50,745 bases of DNA. Source: Lachnospiraceae bacterium (GTDB lineage Bacteria; Bacillota; Clostridia; Lachnospirales; Lachnospiraceae). Both the position numbers and the translations under genes were made by a program. Under the pieces are notes generated by a model, which did no database searches, had not been told where the DNA came from, and saw only the letters and a program-made list of their open reading frames with translations. Positions within the stretch are counted from its first letter, which is position 1. Each line of letters begins with the position of its first letter. This document shows positions 26,650-37,978 of this stretch, piece after piece. The DNA lies in contig JAAWIS010000016.1 in NCBI GenBank assembly GCA_022796475.1, positions 1 through 50,745 on the forward strand. The letters run 5' to 3'.

Positions 26650-26772
26650 AAAGATGGTATATTTTTGTATAGCTGCGGGCGCAAACAGAGTTTCAGCTTA
26701 TCTGCCATGCAGGACAGACAGATTTTCTGCCAGACAGGATGCTGGTATTCAGGAAAGGAAGAGAGGTACAAT

Positions 26773-28587
26773 ATGACGAATATTGAACAAAAGAATATTC
26801 GCAATTTCTGCATCATTGCCCACATCGATCACGGCAAATCCACATTAGCGGACCGGATCATTGAAAAAACCGGGCTTTTGACGAAAAGGGAGATGCAGGA
26901 TCAGATTTTAGATAATATGGATATTGAGCGGGAGAGAGGAATTACCATTAAGGCTCAGACGGTTCGCACCGTATATACGGCAAAAGATGGTAAGGAATAT
27001 ATTTTTAATCTGATTGATACTCCCGGCCATGTAGATTTTAATTATGAAGTTTCCAGAGCCCTGGCGGCCTGTGACGGAGCTGTTCTGGTGGTGGATGCTG
27101 CTCAGGGAATCGAGGCCCAGACGCTGGCTAATGTTTATATGGCGCTGGATCATGATCTGGATGTATTTCCGGTAATCAATAAAATCGACCTGCCAAGTGC
27201 AGATCCTGATCGGGTAGTAGAGGAGATCGAAGATGTAATTGGAATTGAAGCTCAGGATGCTCCCAGGATTTCTGCAAAAACAGGATTGAATGTGGAGGAT
27301 GTGCTGGAAGCGATAGTAGAGAAAATTCCGGCGCCGGGGGGAGATTCTGGAGCGCCCCTTCAGGCGCTGATTTTTGACTCCCTTTACGATCCATATAAAG
27401 GGGTTATTATATTCTGCCGGATAAAGGAAGGATGCGTAAAAAAGGGAACTCCTATCCGCATGATGGCGACAGGGGCAGAGGCAGACGTAGTGGAGGTAGG
27501 ATACTTTGGGGCTGGTCAGTTTCTGCCTTGCGAGGAGCTGGATGCAGGCGCTGTAGGGTATATTACTGCCAGCATTAAAAATGTAAAAGATACGGAAGTG
27601 GGAGATACGATTACCAACCGCCAGAACCCCTGCAAAAATCCGTTGCCTGGATATAAGAAAGTAACTTCTATGGTTTACTGCGGCATGTATCCGGCAGACA
27701 GCGCGAAATACCCGGATTTAAGAGATGCATTAGAAAAGCTGCAGTTAAACGATGCTTCCTTGTTTTTTGAACCGGAAACTTCTCTTGCCTTAGGTTTCGG
27801 GTTCCGCTGTGGTTTTTTGGGACTTCTTCATCTGGAAATTATCCAGGAGCGTTTGGAACGGGAATATAATCTGGATCTGGTTACCACAGCTCCCGGCGTT
27901 ATTTACCACGTTTACAAGAAAAATGGAGAAATGATTGAACTAACCAATCCCTCCAATCTTCCGGATCCCACTGAAATCGACTATATGGAAGAACCTATCG
28001 TAAGTTCTGAAATTATGGTTACGACTGAATTTGTAGGCGCAATTATGAAGCTGTGCCAGGAGCGGAGGGGCGTTTATCTGGGAATGGAATATATGGAGGA
28101 AACCAGGGCGCTATTAAAGTACGAGCTGCCGCTCAATGAAATTATTTATGACTTTTTTGATGCCTTAAAATCCAGATCCAGAGGCTATGCTTCATTTGAT
28201 TATGATTTGAAAGGCTATGAGCAGTCAGAGCTGGTGAAACTGGACATTTTGGTGAACAAAGAAGAAGTGGATGCCCTGTCCTTTATTGTACATGCAGATT
28301 CTGCTTATGAGCGGGGCCGGAAAATGTGCGAAAAACTGAAAGAAGAAATTCCGCGGCACCTTTTTGAAATTCCTGTTCAGGCGGCTGTAGGCGGCAAGAT
28401 TATTGCCAGGGAAACGGTGAGAGCCATGCGCAAAGATGTTCTGGCGAAATGTTATGGCGGCGATATCAGCCGGAAGAGAAAGCTTCTGGAAAAACAGAAG
28501 GAAGGAAAGAAGCGGATGCGTCAGATTGGCAATGTGGAGATTCCGCAGAAAGCTTTTATGAGTGTTTTAAAGCTGGATGAGGAATAA
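26773..28587 (+). CDS. lepA: Elongation factor 4 (LepA)
   Basis: A 604-aa ribosome-bound GTPase (EF4). G1 is AHIDHGKST at residues 16-24, G2 lies in [11 protein letters not shown]3 is DTPGHVDF, and G4 is [10 protein letters not shown]. The C-terminal LepA-specific domain with [18 protein letters not shown] completes the protein. Start ATG 26773 has AGAGAGG 6 bases upstream; the reading frame is open further 5' but the residues there do not match the family. lepA followed by hemW and the heat-shock genes is a classic Firmicutes order. Confidence 0.97.
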   Translation: MTNIEQKNIRNFCIIAHIDHGKSTLADRIIEKTGLLTKREMQDQILDNMDIERERGITIKAQTVRTVYTAKDGKEYIFNLIDTPGHVDFNYEVSRALAACDGAVLVVDAAQGIEAQTLANVYMALDHDLDVFPVINKIDLPSADPDRVVEEIEDVIGIEAQDAPRISAKTGLNVEDVLEAIVEKIPAPGGDSGAPLQALIFDSLYDPYKGVIIFCRIKEGCVKKGTPIRMMATGAEADVVEVGYFGAGQFLPCEELDAGAVGYITASIKNVKDTEVGDTITNRQNPCKNPLPGYKKVTSMVYCGMYPADSAKYPDLRDALEKLQLNDASLFFEPETSLALGFGFRCGFLGLLHLEIIQERLEREYNLDLVTTAPGVIYHVYKKNGEMIELTNPSNLPDPTEIDYMEEPIVSSEIMVTTEFVGAIMKLCQERRGVYLGMEYMEETRALLKYELPLNEIIYDFFDALKSRSRGYASFDYDLKGYEQSELVKLDILVNKEEVDALSFIVHADSAYERGRKMCEKLKEEIPRHLFEIPVQAAVGGKIIARETVRAMRKDVLAKCYGGDISRKRKLLEKQKEGKKRMRQIGNVEIPQKAFMSVLKLDEE

Positions 28588-28640
28588 ATCAGCATACATT
28601 GTAAGCCTTACCTATAGGGAAAGGCTGGAATAGAAATTGG

Positions 28641-29870
28641 ATGAAGGACAAAATGACAAAAAAAAGAAGCTTGGAATTGTATATTCATATTCCTTTTTGC
28701 GTGCAAAAATGCTTTTACTGCGATTTTCTCTCCTTTCCGGCAGCCCGGAATGTGATGGCAGAATATATGGATCAGTTAAGATGTGAAATTGCATCTTCTG
28801 GCGGATGGTATGAAAATTATCAGGTACAGACCGTATTTATCGGCGGAGGAACCCCGTCTATTCTGGAATCGGAACAGATCCTGATGCTGATGCAGACTGT
28901 GAGAAAAGCATTTTCTCTGGCAGAAGACGCAGAAATTACAATAGAGGCGAATCCGGGGACCTTTTTAAACAAAAAGATTCCCGTGTACCAGGCAGCAGGA
29001 ATCAACCGCTTAAGCATAGGGCTTCAGTCTGCCAGCAATGGAGAATTAAAGCGCCTTGGGCGGATTCATTCCTTTGAAGATTTTCTGAAAAGCTTTCAGA
29101 GTGCCAGAATGGAAGGCTTCGGGAATATTAATATTGATTTGATCAGCGCAGTTCCGGGGCAAACCATAGACTCCTGGCGAAATACGTTAAAAAAAGTAAT
29201 TATGCTGAAGCCGGAGCATATTTCAGCATACAGCCTGATGATAGAGGAAGGGACTGTCTTTGGAGAACATTACCAGAAGGAAGGCGAAGGTTACGGGCTG
29301 GAAAGAGTGCAGAAAACGGATAAGCTGGCAGGATGGCCCGATCTTCCAAATGAGGATGAGGAAAGGCAGATGTATGAGCTGACCAAAAAGCTTTTGGCAG
29401 ATGCGGGTTTTATTCATTATGAAATTTCGAATTTTGCAAAACCTGGATATCAATGCCGTCATAATTTGGGTTACTGGAGCGGCATTGAATACTTAGGCTT
29501 TGGACTTGGTGCCTCTTCCTGTGTAAAAGGGCAGCGGTTCTGCAACGAAACCGATTTGGAAAATTACCAGAAACTGGACTTTTCGCTGGATGGGCTGGAA
29601 CGGCTTCATGGCCGTGTTCATATTCAAAGCAGAAGGGAGCAGATGGAAGAATTTATGTTTCTTGGCCTGCGCAAGATGGAGGGCGTAACAGAGCTGGAAT
29701 TTATCCGGGAATTCGGTATCCGAATGGATTCCGTTTATGGAGATGTAATCCGGAAACTGACAGAGGAAAGACTGATAGAGCGCAAGGCAAGCCGGATAGC
29801 CCTTACTGACCGCGGAATTGACGTCAGCAACTATGTATTTGGCCAGTTTTTGCTGGACATGGAATTTTAG
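28641..29870 (+). CDS. hemW: Radical-SAM heme chaperone HemW
   Basis: A 409-aa HemW-family protein (often misnamed oxygen-independent coproporphyrinogen oxidase). The radical-SAM cluster motif is CVQKCFYCDF with C20, C24 and C27, followed by FIGGGTPS and the NPGT segment. HemW proteins bind heme and insert it into respiratory enzymes. The usual start region fits either ATG 28641 or ATG 28653; the latter has GAAGGACAA just upstream. It lies 53 bases after lepA, likely in the same transcript, and ends at a perfect hairpin. Confidence 0.93.
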   Translation: MKDKMTKKRSLELYIHIPFCVQKCFYCDFLSFPAARNVMAEYMDQLRCEIASSGGWYENYQVQTVFIGGGTPSILESEQILMLMQTVRKAFSLAEDAEITIEANPGTFLNKKIPVYQAAGINRLSIGLQSASNGELKRLGRIHSFEDFLKSFQSARMEGFGNINIDLISAVPGQTIDSWRNTLKKVIMLKPEHISAYSLMIEEGTVFGEHYQKEGEGYGLERVQKTDKLAGWPDLPNEDEERQMYELTKKLLADAGFIHYEISNFAKPGYQCRHNLGYWSGIEYLGFGLGASSCVKGQRFCNETDLENYQKLDFSLDGLERLHGRVHIQSRREQMEEFMFLGLRKMEGVTELEFIREFGIRMDSVYGDVIRKLTEERLIERKASRIALTDRGIDVSNYVFGQFLLDMEF

Positions 29871-29892
29871 ATATAGCAGAACCCAAAGGTTT

Positions 29893-29950
29893 ATAAGGGA
29901 ATGCCAAAGAAAGGATTATCCGGAAATGGCATTCCCTTATTTGAGCCTGC
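29893..29950 (+). terminator. Perfect 14-bp hairpin after hemW
   Basis: ATAAGGGAATGCCA (29893-29906) and TGGCATTCCCTTAT (29937-29950) pair perfectly around a 30-base loop. Only TTG follows the stem, so it may act as a weak terminator or as an mRNA-stabilising end. Confidence 0.55.
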
Positions 29951-30072
29951 AGGGCATCGTTTTCTGGAGCAGATAATCTTCTGAATCTTCTAAATTTTGC
30001 TTTTGGCGCCTTAGCCGGAAACTGCCTGCAAACTAGATCTCGTAAAATACATTTGCCAGTGTTTTTCATTGG

Positions 30073-30771
30073 TTATGACTCAACCAAAAATACTTCTGCG
30101 TACTGGACTCCCTGATTGCGGGCTTCGCCGTGAGTATCAAAGAAAATATCAATATGGTTTCCGCGAACGCTGCCTCCGCAGTCTTCCGCCGTATAAAGGA
30201 TACCGTTAATCATAACTTTGCTGCCATAAGGGATGACTCGGGGATCCACAGCAATGGTGTGCTTAGATCTGGCAATGGCTCCGGTGCTGGTATTCCATCC
30301 CCAGTTTTTCGAACAGGAACGGCAGGGACAGTATCCGGTGGTTTTAAAGACACCGAGAGATCGAAGACGGGGCTGGCCCTTTTGATACTGGCTCTGGCCG
30401 CCTATGGGCTGCCCGTCAGCCATAACGGATACCGAGTAGAAATCATCCGGAAGTTTAGACCAGTCAACGGGGATGGAAAATCCGCTTAATCCGCTGCCAT
30501 AGCCGCTGGCTGCCACGTCTTCCCGGCAGATATCTACGGCAGCAGACATTTCATCTACGATGGTTCCGGCGCTGTTAAAGATGGCAATCGATACCTGAGG
30601 CACTTCTGCAGGTGTTTCAGAGTTCCAGGCCCAGCCAGAAATAGCATTTTCCTGGATATTATCCACATTGCCGTGAACTTGGGCAGCCATGGCATTCATA
30701 CTGGCGCCAGGCGTAAAAGCTGCGGCAAATAAAAACTTTATCAGGTGTTTCTTTAAATAAACTGCTTTCAT
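30073..30771 (-). CDS. Secreted 3D-domain protein
   Basis: A 232-aa exported protein: signal peptide ending near AMAA, a domain of about 90 residues with the ISGWAWNSETP motif, then a C-terminal 3D (Asp-Asp-Asp) domain with HTIAVDPRVIPYG, TAEDCGG and HIDIFFDTH. 3D domains form the double-psi barrel of MltA-like and Rpf/YocH/YuiC cell-wall hydrolases, so peptidoglycan cleavage is likely. Four cysteines in CPCRSCSKNWG may form disulfides or bind metal. Start ATG 30771 (MKAVYLKKHL) is preferred over an upstream ATG without signal-peptide character. A paralogue lies 457 bases upstream on the same strand. Confidence 0.85.
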   Translation of the reverse strand: MKAVYLKKHLIKFLFAAAFTPGASMNAMAAQVHGNVDNIQENAISGWAWNSETPAEVPQVSIAIFNSAGTIVDEMSAAVDICREDVAASGYGSGLSGFSIPVDWSKLPDDFYSVSVMADGQPIGGQSQYQKGQPRLRSLGVFKTTGYCPCRSCSKNWGWNTSTGAIARSKHTIAVDPRVIPYGSKVMINGILYTAEDCGGSVRGNHIDIFFDTHGEARNQGVQYAEVFLVES

Positions 30772-31128
30772 AAAATAATCAACCTCTCTTTCCAATGCTG
30801 CTGGTTTGTGGCCCAAGAATAAAATATAACAGATATTAAAATATCAACAAAATCGACACAAAACAGCAATTAAAAGTTAACACAAAAATAAATAATGTAA
30901 CACTTTTGTAATACTCACTGGCATTGCCTATTTTACCGCTTTTTTCAAATTTGTCAAGGCGTCAGAAAAACAAGTTAATGGGAAAAAGAGGAAAAAATTG
31001 ACTAATACAGAGGATTTTCGGTAGATTTTTACAAGAAAAGAAGAAAAAAATGATAGAATTTATATAAAATTGAAGATCGGTTTTTGAAACAACAGGGACA
31101 AAAAGTCTGGAAAATTGAACATTCCCAC

Positions 31129-31152
31129 AGCTCAGCGGCGGAGCGCTGAGCT
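31129..31152. repeat. Hairpin AGCTCAGCG/CGCTGAGCT, second copy
   Basis: The same perfect 9-bp stem as at 21146-21170, with a 6-base loop. It lies in the 457-base gap between the two 3D genes. Besides this and the terminator next to it, the gap holds only AT-rich sequence without a clear promoter. Confidence 0.55.
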
Positions 31153-31164
31153 TTCGCAGTCATT

Positions 31165-31208
31165 AAAAAAACTGCTGTTTCTGGAATTTCCAAAAGCAGC
31201 AGTTTTTT
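31165..31208 (-). terminator. Terminator of the distal 3D-domain gene
   Basis: AAAAAACTGCTG (31165-31176) pairs with CAGCAGTTTTTT (31197-31208). Read on the minus strand it is a stem followed by a run of T, 20 bases after the stop codon of the gene at 31229. Confidence 0.8.
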
Positions 31209-31228
31209 ATGTTCATGTGCAGCCGGAG

Positions 31229-32071
31229 CTACTGAACCAAAAATACTTCTTGTTGGGTACGGCCGTGGGCATTGGCTTCATCATGAGTGTCATAATAGAT
31301 ATCCAGCATATTTCCTCTGATACTGGATCCTTTATCTTCTACAGTATAGATAACATTTCCTACCCGAACCTTGCTTCCAATAGGAAGAATGGACAAGTCA
31401 GCAGCAATTGTATGGTTTGCCTTAGGTATTGTGCCGGAATATGTAATTCCAAGACCGCTTCCACATGCGTCACAGCCGCAGTAGCCGCTGATGGAAAAGA
31501 TGCCAAGTGAGCGCTCTGTACCGGAAATCGGAACAAGCTGGGGAAGGCTGCTTACAGTATCTGCAGATGGCTGCGGTGCAGGAATCTGGGTAACTGGAGC
31601 GGACCCTGTGCTTTCCGAGGAGGGTTTTACAGAAGAAGCAGGAATTGCTTTGGAAACGCTGCCGGAGGACTTGGAATAAGTTACAGCACTGCCTAACGGA
31701 TAGTAGGAATCACCCTTTACCGAATATGCTTTTACCTTAAAATCCGTTCCGTTGAGCTGAGTCCAGTCGATCTTTGCATGGAATCCGTGCCATCCATCTT
31801 TTAAATTCGCCACTAAATCTTCCCGGTATAAGTCAGCAGTAACATGAAGGTATTTTACTGGATCTGATTTGCCAGACTGGAAGATATGAATCTCCACATT
31901 CTGAACATCATTCGTATTATCCGGATTCCAGGCCCAACCAGAAATCGAGCTGGAATCCACAGATGTAATCCCGCCCTGTGCAACGGCGGCTTTGGCTGGA
32001 AATGCCATCATGGCAGCAGCCGATAGAGATAAAATAAAAAGCTTACATGATTTTAAAATAGAATGTTTCAT
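31229..32071 (-). CDS. Secreted 3D-domain protein (paralogue)
   Basis: A 280-aa exported protein with the same plan as its neighbour at 30073: signal peptide (ending near AKAA), an ISGWAWNPDN domain, a Ser/Pro-rich linker of about 60 residues, then a 3D domain with HTIAADLSILPIG, VEDKGSSIRG and MLDIYYDTHDEA. The linker is the main difference. Cysteines sit in CGCDACGSG. Probably a peptidoglycan hydrolase of the cell surface. ATG 32071 has GAGGT 9-10 bases upstream. The pair interrupts the usual hemW-hrcA junction on the opposite strand. Confidence 0.85.
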   Translation of the reverse strand: MKHSILKSCKLFILSLSAAAMMAFPAKAAVAQGGITSVDSSSISGWAWNPDNTNDVQNVEIHIFQSGKSDPVKYLHVTADLYREDLVANLKDGWHGFHAKIDWTQLNGTDFKVKAYSVKGDSYYPLGSAVTYSKSSGSVSKAIPASSVKPSSESTGSAPVTQIPAPQPSADTVSSLPQLVPISGTERSLGIFSISGYCGCDACGSGLGITYSGTIPKANHTIAADLSILPIGSKVRVGNVIYTVEDKGSSIRGNMLDIYYDTHDEANAHGRTQQEVFLVQ

Positions 32072-32369
32072 AATTAATGTACCTCGCAATGAAAATGACG
32101 CTAAACCATAAAAATTTCGGGTAACTTAATTTATGTATTGCTGCATCTTCTGTAACCAATTATGATAGTAAAGGGTAATATTACAATTGTTATGGCACAT
32201 TTACTATTATATTACAAAAATATTAAATGTCAAGATAATCAATCGTCTTTTCTGAAGGAAAGAAATTGCGAAAGTAATTTTGCATCCCCACTTTTATGGA
32301 AGAAATCAACAAAATTAGCGTATTGAAATGGGATTTTTACCCACTTGGCAGGTGTTTTGCTGTTAGAAG

Positions 32370-32480
32370 GCGATATTGATTTGCAGCGGGAGTTTTGATT
32401 CGCTGCAGCAGACAGCGCTGCCATCTTGGCAGTCTGCTTGCTGACGGAATCCGTCTGCCTGTCTGCTTTCGCTGCCGTCC
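32370..32480. repeat. Hairpin-rich intergenic segment
   Basis: Several nested inverted repeats: GCAGCG/CGCTGC, AGCAGAC...TGCC/GGCAGTCTGCT and GACGG/CCGTC. It sits in the gap before hrcA and resembles, in composition only, the structured repeat family seen at 37852 and elsewhere. No gene is supported in the rest of the 537-base gap. Confidence 0.4.
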
Positions 32481-32512
32481 TTAGATAAAATGAACTTTTT
32501 TAAAATATGGTA

Positions 32513-32541
32513 TTGACAAATAATTTAGATTGTAATATATT
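32513..32541 (+). promoter_or_regulatory. Heat-shock operon promoter
   Basis: TTGACA (32513-32518) and TATATT (32536-32541) are 17 bases apart. Transcription should start near 32548, just ahead of the CIRCE operator. Confidence 0.85.
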
Positions 32542-32555
32542 AACTAATGTAGAAA

Positions 32556-32582
32556 TTAGCACTCGTTCTTGTTGAGTGCTAA
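32556..32582. promoter_or_regulatory. CIRCE operator (HrcA-binding site)
   Basis: TTAGCACTC (32556-32564), nine bases, GAGTGCTAA (32574-32582): a perfect match to the CIRCE consensus. HrcA binds here and represses its own operon, released on heat shock through GroEL depletion. Confidence 0.97.
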
Positions 32583-32608
32583 CAAAACGAAAGGGAAGGC
32601 GGGATGAG

Positions 32609-33664
32609 ATGGAGTTGGAGGGACGGAAGGTTACCATATTAAAAGCAATTATTAAAACCTATCTGGAAACCGGAGAACCAGTTGGCTCCAGAACCATTTC
32701 TAAGTACTCCGATTTAAAGTTAAGTTCTGCCACCATTCGGAATGAAATGTCGGATTTAGAGGAAATGGGGTATATTATACAGCCTCATACTTCGGCGGGA
32801 CGGATTCCATCAGACAAAGGTTATCGATTCTATGTAGATCAGCTGATGGAAGAGAAAGAGCAGGAGATAAACCAGGTACAGGAGCTGATGTTTCAGCGGG
32901 TTGACCGTCTGGAACTGGTATTAAAGCGCCTGGTACAAATGCTTGCATCCAATACCAATTATGCTGCCTTAATCAGCGGCCCTCAGTACCATCAGAACAA
33001 ACTGAAATTTATTCAGTTGTCCAAGGTAGATGAGGAGAAACTTCTTCTGGTATTAGTGATGGAAGGAAATATTATTAAGAATACAATGATTCCCCAGAAG
33101 CAGGCAGTAAGGGATGAAGATATGCTGAATTTAAATATCCTGCTGAACAGCACCCTAAACGGGCTTACTGTGGAGGAGATCAATTTGGGCCTGATTTCAA
33201 AATTAAAAGAACAGGCAGGCATCCATAGCGGGGTAGTGGAATCTGTATTGGAACAGATTGCAGAAGCGGTTCAGGCGGAAGCAGAGGATCTTCCGATTTA
33301 TACCAGCGGAGCAACCAATATCTTTAAATATCCTGAATTAAGCGACGGGGAAAAGGCAAGTAAGCTTTTAAGCACATTTGAGCAAAAGGATATGCTTCAG
33401 GAGCTGATTGCAGACGTAAATTCTTCAGAACAAAGTGCAGGCACCGGAATCCAGGTATATATTGGAGATGAGATGCCGGTGCAGTCTATGAAAGACTGCA
33501 GCGTGGTAACAGCCAATTATGTATTAGGTGAAGGATTACGAGGCACGATAGGAATAGTAGGGCCAAAGCGGATGGACTATGATAAGGTGGTAAGCACCTT
33601 GCGCAATGTGATGAGTCAGCTTGACTTAGCCTTTAACAAAACGCCCAAAGGCGATGGAAGTTAG
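32609..33664 (+). CDS. hrcA: Heat-inducible transcription repressor HrcA
   Basis: A 351-aa repressor that binds CIRCE. The N-terminal winged helix is visible in ETGEPVGSRTIS and LSSATIRNEMSDLEEMGYI, followed by HTSAGRIPSDKGYRFYVD, the classic HrcA signature, then a dimerisation and GAF-like core. ATG 32609 follows AAGGGAAGG; a GTG at 32576 in the same frame lies inside CIRCE and is not the start. First gene of the hrcA-grpE-dnaK-dnaJ operon. Confidence 0.97.
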   Translation: MELEGRKVTILKAIIKTYLETGEPVGSRTISKYSDLKLSSATIRNEMSDLEEMGYIIQPHTSAGRIPSDKGYRFYVDQLMEEKEQEINQVQELMFQRVDRLELVLKRLVQMLASNTNYAALISGPQYHQNKLKFIQLSKVDEEKLLLVLVMEGNIIKNTMIPQKQAVRDEDMLNLNILLNSTLNGLTVEEINLGLISKLKEQAGIHSGVVESVLEQIAEAVQAEAEDLPIYTSGATNIFKYPELSDGEKASKLLSTFEQKDMLQELIADVNSSEQSAGTGIQVYIGDEMPVQSMKDCSVVTANYVLGEGLRGTIGIVGPKRMDYDKVVSTLRNVMSQLDLAFNKTPKGDGS

Positions 33665-33675
33665 AAGGAAAGGTG

Positions 33676-34347
33676 ATGAAAGTGGAAGATACGAACATAA
33701 AGAATCAGCAGGAAGCAAAAGAAGAGAGCCTAAGCTCTGAGCAGTTGAATGAGGAAAGGCAGGAAGGTTTTTCAAACGAAGCGGAAAACCAAAACAGCGA
33801 GAACCAGCCGGAAGATGGGAATCCGGCAGAAGAGCCAGCCGGTGAAGAAGCAGATTCCCAGGAAAAAGAGAAAGAAAAAAAGGGTTTTTTCCATAAGAAA
33901 GAAAAGAAAGATCAAAAAGACGAAAAGATCGAAGAGTTAACGGATCGCCTGAAACGAACGATGGCAGAATTTGATAATTTCAGAAAGCGGACAGAAAAAG
34001 AGAAATCCGCTATGTATGAAATCGGAGCCAAAGACATTATTGAGAAAATCCTGCCGGTGGTAGACAATTTCGAGAGAGGGCTGGCCGCCATTCCTGAGGA
34101 TGCAAAGGAAACAGCATTTGCAGAAGGGATGGAAAAAATCTATAAGCAGTTTATGAAAACTCTGGAGGAGATAGGCGTTACCCCGATTGAGGCAGTGGGA
34201 AAAGAATTTGACCCTAATTTCCATAATGCAGTGATGCATGTGGAAGATGAGAATTTTGGTGAAAACGTTATATCGATGGAACTGCAAAAGGGCTATCTGT
34301 ACCGTGACAGCGTGGTTCGTCACAGCATGGTTCAGGTTGCAAACTGA
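33676..34347 (+). CDS. grpE: Nucleotide exchange factor GrpE
   Basis: A 223-aa GrpE. The first 80 residues are disordered and extremely charged (Glu- and Lys-rich), then the long coiled coil starts at ELTDRLKRTMAEFDNFRKRT, and the beta-wing domain carries GVTPIEAVGKEFDPNFHNAV and YRDSVVRHSMVQV. It releases ADP from DnaK. ATG 33676 has AAGGA 5 bases upstream; the GTG three bases earlier is too close. Starts 11 bases after hrcA. Confidence 0.96.
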   Translation: MKVEDTNIKNQQEAKEESLSSEQLNEERQEGFSNEAENQNSENQPEDGNPAEEPAGEEADSQEKEKEKKGFFHKKEKKDQKDEKIEELTDRLKRTMAEFDNFRKRTEKEKSAMYEIGAKDIIEKILPVVDNFERGLAAIPEDAKETAFAEGMEKIYKQFMKTLEEIGVTPIEAVGKEFDPNFHNAVMHVEDENFGENVISMELQKGYLYRDSVVRHSMVQVAN

Positions 34348-34353
34348 CAGTAA

Positions 34354-36318
<1,965 letters not shown>

Positions 36319-36362
36319 AATGGATAATCGGTTCGGTTCCCCCTCGGGGCCGGCTAAGCAAA

Positions 36363-36394
36363 AGGGGATTTGCGGAATTATTCCGCAAACCCCT
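36363..36394 (+). other. Intercistronic hairpin between dnaK and dnaJ
   Basis: AGGGGATTTGCGGAA pairs with TTCCGCAAACCCCT across a tiny loop, with one bulge. No T-run follows, so an mRNA-processing or stabilising element is likelier than a terminator. A second small hairpin (CTTTCTG...CAGAAAG) follows near 36431-36451. Confidence 0.55.
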
Positions 36395-36528
36395 ATTGCA
36401 GGTTGTGGAAAACCTGGCGGGTCTGAGAAATGCTTTCTGTCAGGCAGAAAGCCGCCGATGGAGGGTTGGAAGCAAAGCTTAACAGACAAAGTTTCCGGGA
36501 GGTGGCCGGATAATGAGAGGATTAGGAT

Positions 36529-37665
36529 ATGGCAGAGAAAAGAGATTACTATGAGGTCTTAGGCGTTCCAAAAGATGCGGATGAGGGGGCCATTAAAAAA
36601 GCATACCGTGTGCTGGCTAAGAAGTACCATCCAGATGCCAACCCAGGCGATGAGGCGGCGGCTGAGAAGTTTAAGGAGGCATCAGAAGCCTACGGTGTGT
36701 TAAGTGATCCCCAGAAACGGCAGCAGTATGATCAGTTCGGCCATGCAGCCTTTGACGGCGGAGCAGGCGGAGGCGGCTTTGGAGGGTTTGATTTCAGCGG
36801 AGCCGATATGGGAGATATATTCGGAGATATATTCGGAGATATTTTTGGCGGAGGAAGCCGCAGGGGACGAAGCAGCAATGGACCAATGCGGGGGGCAAAT
36901 GTAAGAAGCGCTGTCCGCATTGCCTTTGAGGAAGCAGTATTTGGCTGTGAAAAGGAAATTGAGATTAATTATAAGGAAGAGTGCAAGAGCTGTCACGGCA
37001 GCGGCGCGAAGGCAGGAACGGCGCCGGTAACCTGCGGCAAGTGCAACGGAAAAGGAAAGATTACTTATGTGCAGCAGTCCTTCTTTGGCCAGGTACAGAA
37101 TGTACAGACCTGTCCGGACTGCGGCGGAACTGGGAAAGTGATTAAAGAGAAATGCCCGGACTGTTATGGTACTGGATATAAAACGATCCGGAAGAAGTTT
37201 AAGGTATCCATTCCTGCCGGAATCGATAATGGCCAAAGTGTCCGCTTGGCAGGGGCAGGGGAGCCTGGAAGAAATGGAGGCGAACGGGGCGATCTGCTGG
37301 TAGAGGCAGTGGTATCTCAGCATCCTATCTTTAAACGGCAGGATACCAGCATCTTCTCCACAGTACCGATTTCATTTGCAAAGGCAGCCTTGGGCGGCCC
37401 GATCCGGATTAAGACAGTAGACGGAGAAGTGGAATACGAGGTAAAATCAGGAACCCAGACCGATACAAAAGTCCGGTTAAAAGGAAAAGGAGTGCCGTCT
37501 TTGCGGAACCGGAATCTCCGTGGAGATCACTATGTAACCTTGGTGGTTCAAGTACCGGAACGGATGAACGAAGCCCAGAAGGAAGCTTTAAGGAAATTTG
37601 ATGAGGCTATGACCGGAGTGTATCCGGAAGGAGAGAAGCATAAAAAGAAAGGGCTGTTTAAATAA
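36529..37665 (+). CDS. dnaJ: Chaperone protein DnaJ (Hsp40)
   Basis: A 378-aa type I Hsp40 that stimulates DnaK ATPase and delivers substrates. J-domain with HPD at residues 34-36, then a Gly/Phe-rich region containing three exact GDIF tetrapeptides in a row, four CXXCXGXG zinc motifs ([32 protein letters not shown]), and the C-terminal peptide-binding domain. 210 bases separate it from dnaK, an unusually long gap with a strong hairpin. Followed by a clear terminator. Confidence 0.97.
   Translation: MAEKRDYYEVLGVPKDADEGAIKKAYRVLAKKYHPDANPGDEAAAEKFKEASEAYGVLSDPQKRQQYDQFGHAAFDGGAGGGGFGGFDFSGADMGDIFGDIFGDIFGGGSRRGRSSNGPMRGANVRSAVRIAFEEAVFGCEKEIEINYKEECKSCHGSGAKAGTAPVTCGKCNGKGKITYVQQSFFGQVQNVQTCPDCGGTGKVIKEKCPDCYGTGYKTIRKKFKVSIPAGIDNGQSVRLAGAGEPGRNGGERGDLLVEAVVSQHPIFKRQDTSIFSTVPISFAKAALGGPIRIKTVDGEVEYEVKSGTQTDTKVRLKGKGVPSLRNRNLRGDHYVTLVVQVPERMNEAQKEALRKFDEAMTGVYPEGEKHKKKGLFK
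36811..36846 (+). repeat. 12-bp tandem repeat inside dnaJ
   Basis: Three tandem copies of GGAGATATATTC, the last slightly changed, encoding GDIF three times within the Gly/Phe-rich linker. In frame, so length changes would not break the gene. Confidence 0.8.
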
Positions 37666-37683
37666 CAGTCAGACAAGGAAAGT

Positions 37684-37755
37684 TCAGCGCTTAAGCGCCA
37701 AGCTGTGGGAAAACAGAACCGCGAAGCGCGGTGGCATGGGTATTGTGAAAAGCTA
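37684..37755. repeat. Structured repeat related to 1-80
   Basis: Contains GCGCCAAGCTGTGGG...CCGCGAAGCGCGG, then GGCATGGGTATTGTGAAAAGCT, the same two segments as at 1-80 but in the reverse order. Lies between the dnaJ stop and its terminator. Confidence 0.5.
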
Positions 37756-37786
37756 AAGAAATTATGAGAATATTTTAATCGTTTTA

Positions 37787-37818
37787 GCCGTCATTGTGGT
37801 GCAATGACGGCTGTTTTT
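37787..37818 (+). terminator. Terminator of the heat-shock operon
   Basis: GCCGTCATTG (37787-37796), loop, CAATGACGGC (37802-37811), then TGTTTTTTG. A perfect 10-bp stem with a T-run. Confidence 0.92.
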
Positions 37819-37851
37819 TGTCAGGCCAAGGGCCTGTTTTCATTATGGGAA

Positions 37852-37963
37852 ATTGCGCCCTATAAAGCAAAAACCTCCGGGGGATGCGCATTTCGCGCCT
37901 AAGGAAACTGTCTGCTGACGCAGACGCGCTCCGGCGCGAGTCCGGCAAGCCGGACTTTTTGTT
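37852..37963 (+). repeat. Dispersed multi-hairpin repeat family 2, copy 1
   Basis: Starts TTGCGCCCTATAAAGCAAAA and ends in the stem AGTCCGGC/GCCGGACT followed by TTTTTGTT. Internal GTCTGC/GCAGAC hairpin and CCTCCGG/CCGGCG pairing. The same module recurs at 41410, 46161 and 46287. Non-coding. The terminal hairpin is an intrinsic terminator in form. Confidence 0.85.
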
Positions 37964-37978
37964 CTAATTTCCTGCGGT

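Noticed and set aside
36700-37323. 207-codon minus-strand frame opposite dnaJ
   Set aside because: A mirror of the conserved dnaJ codons, with cysteine- and serine-rich nonsense composition.
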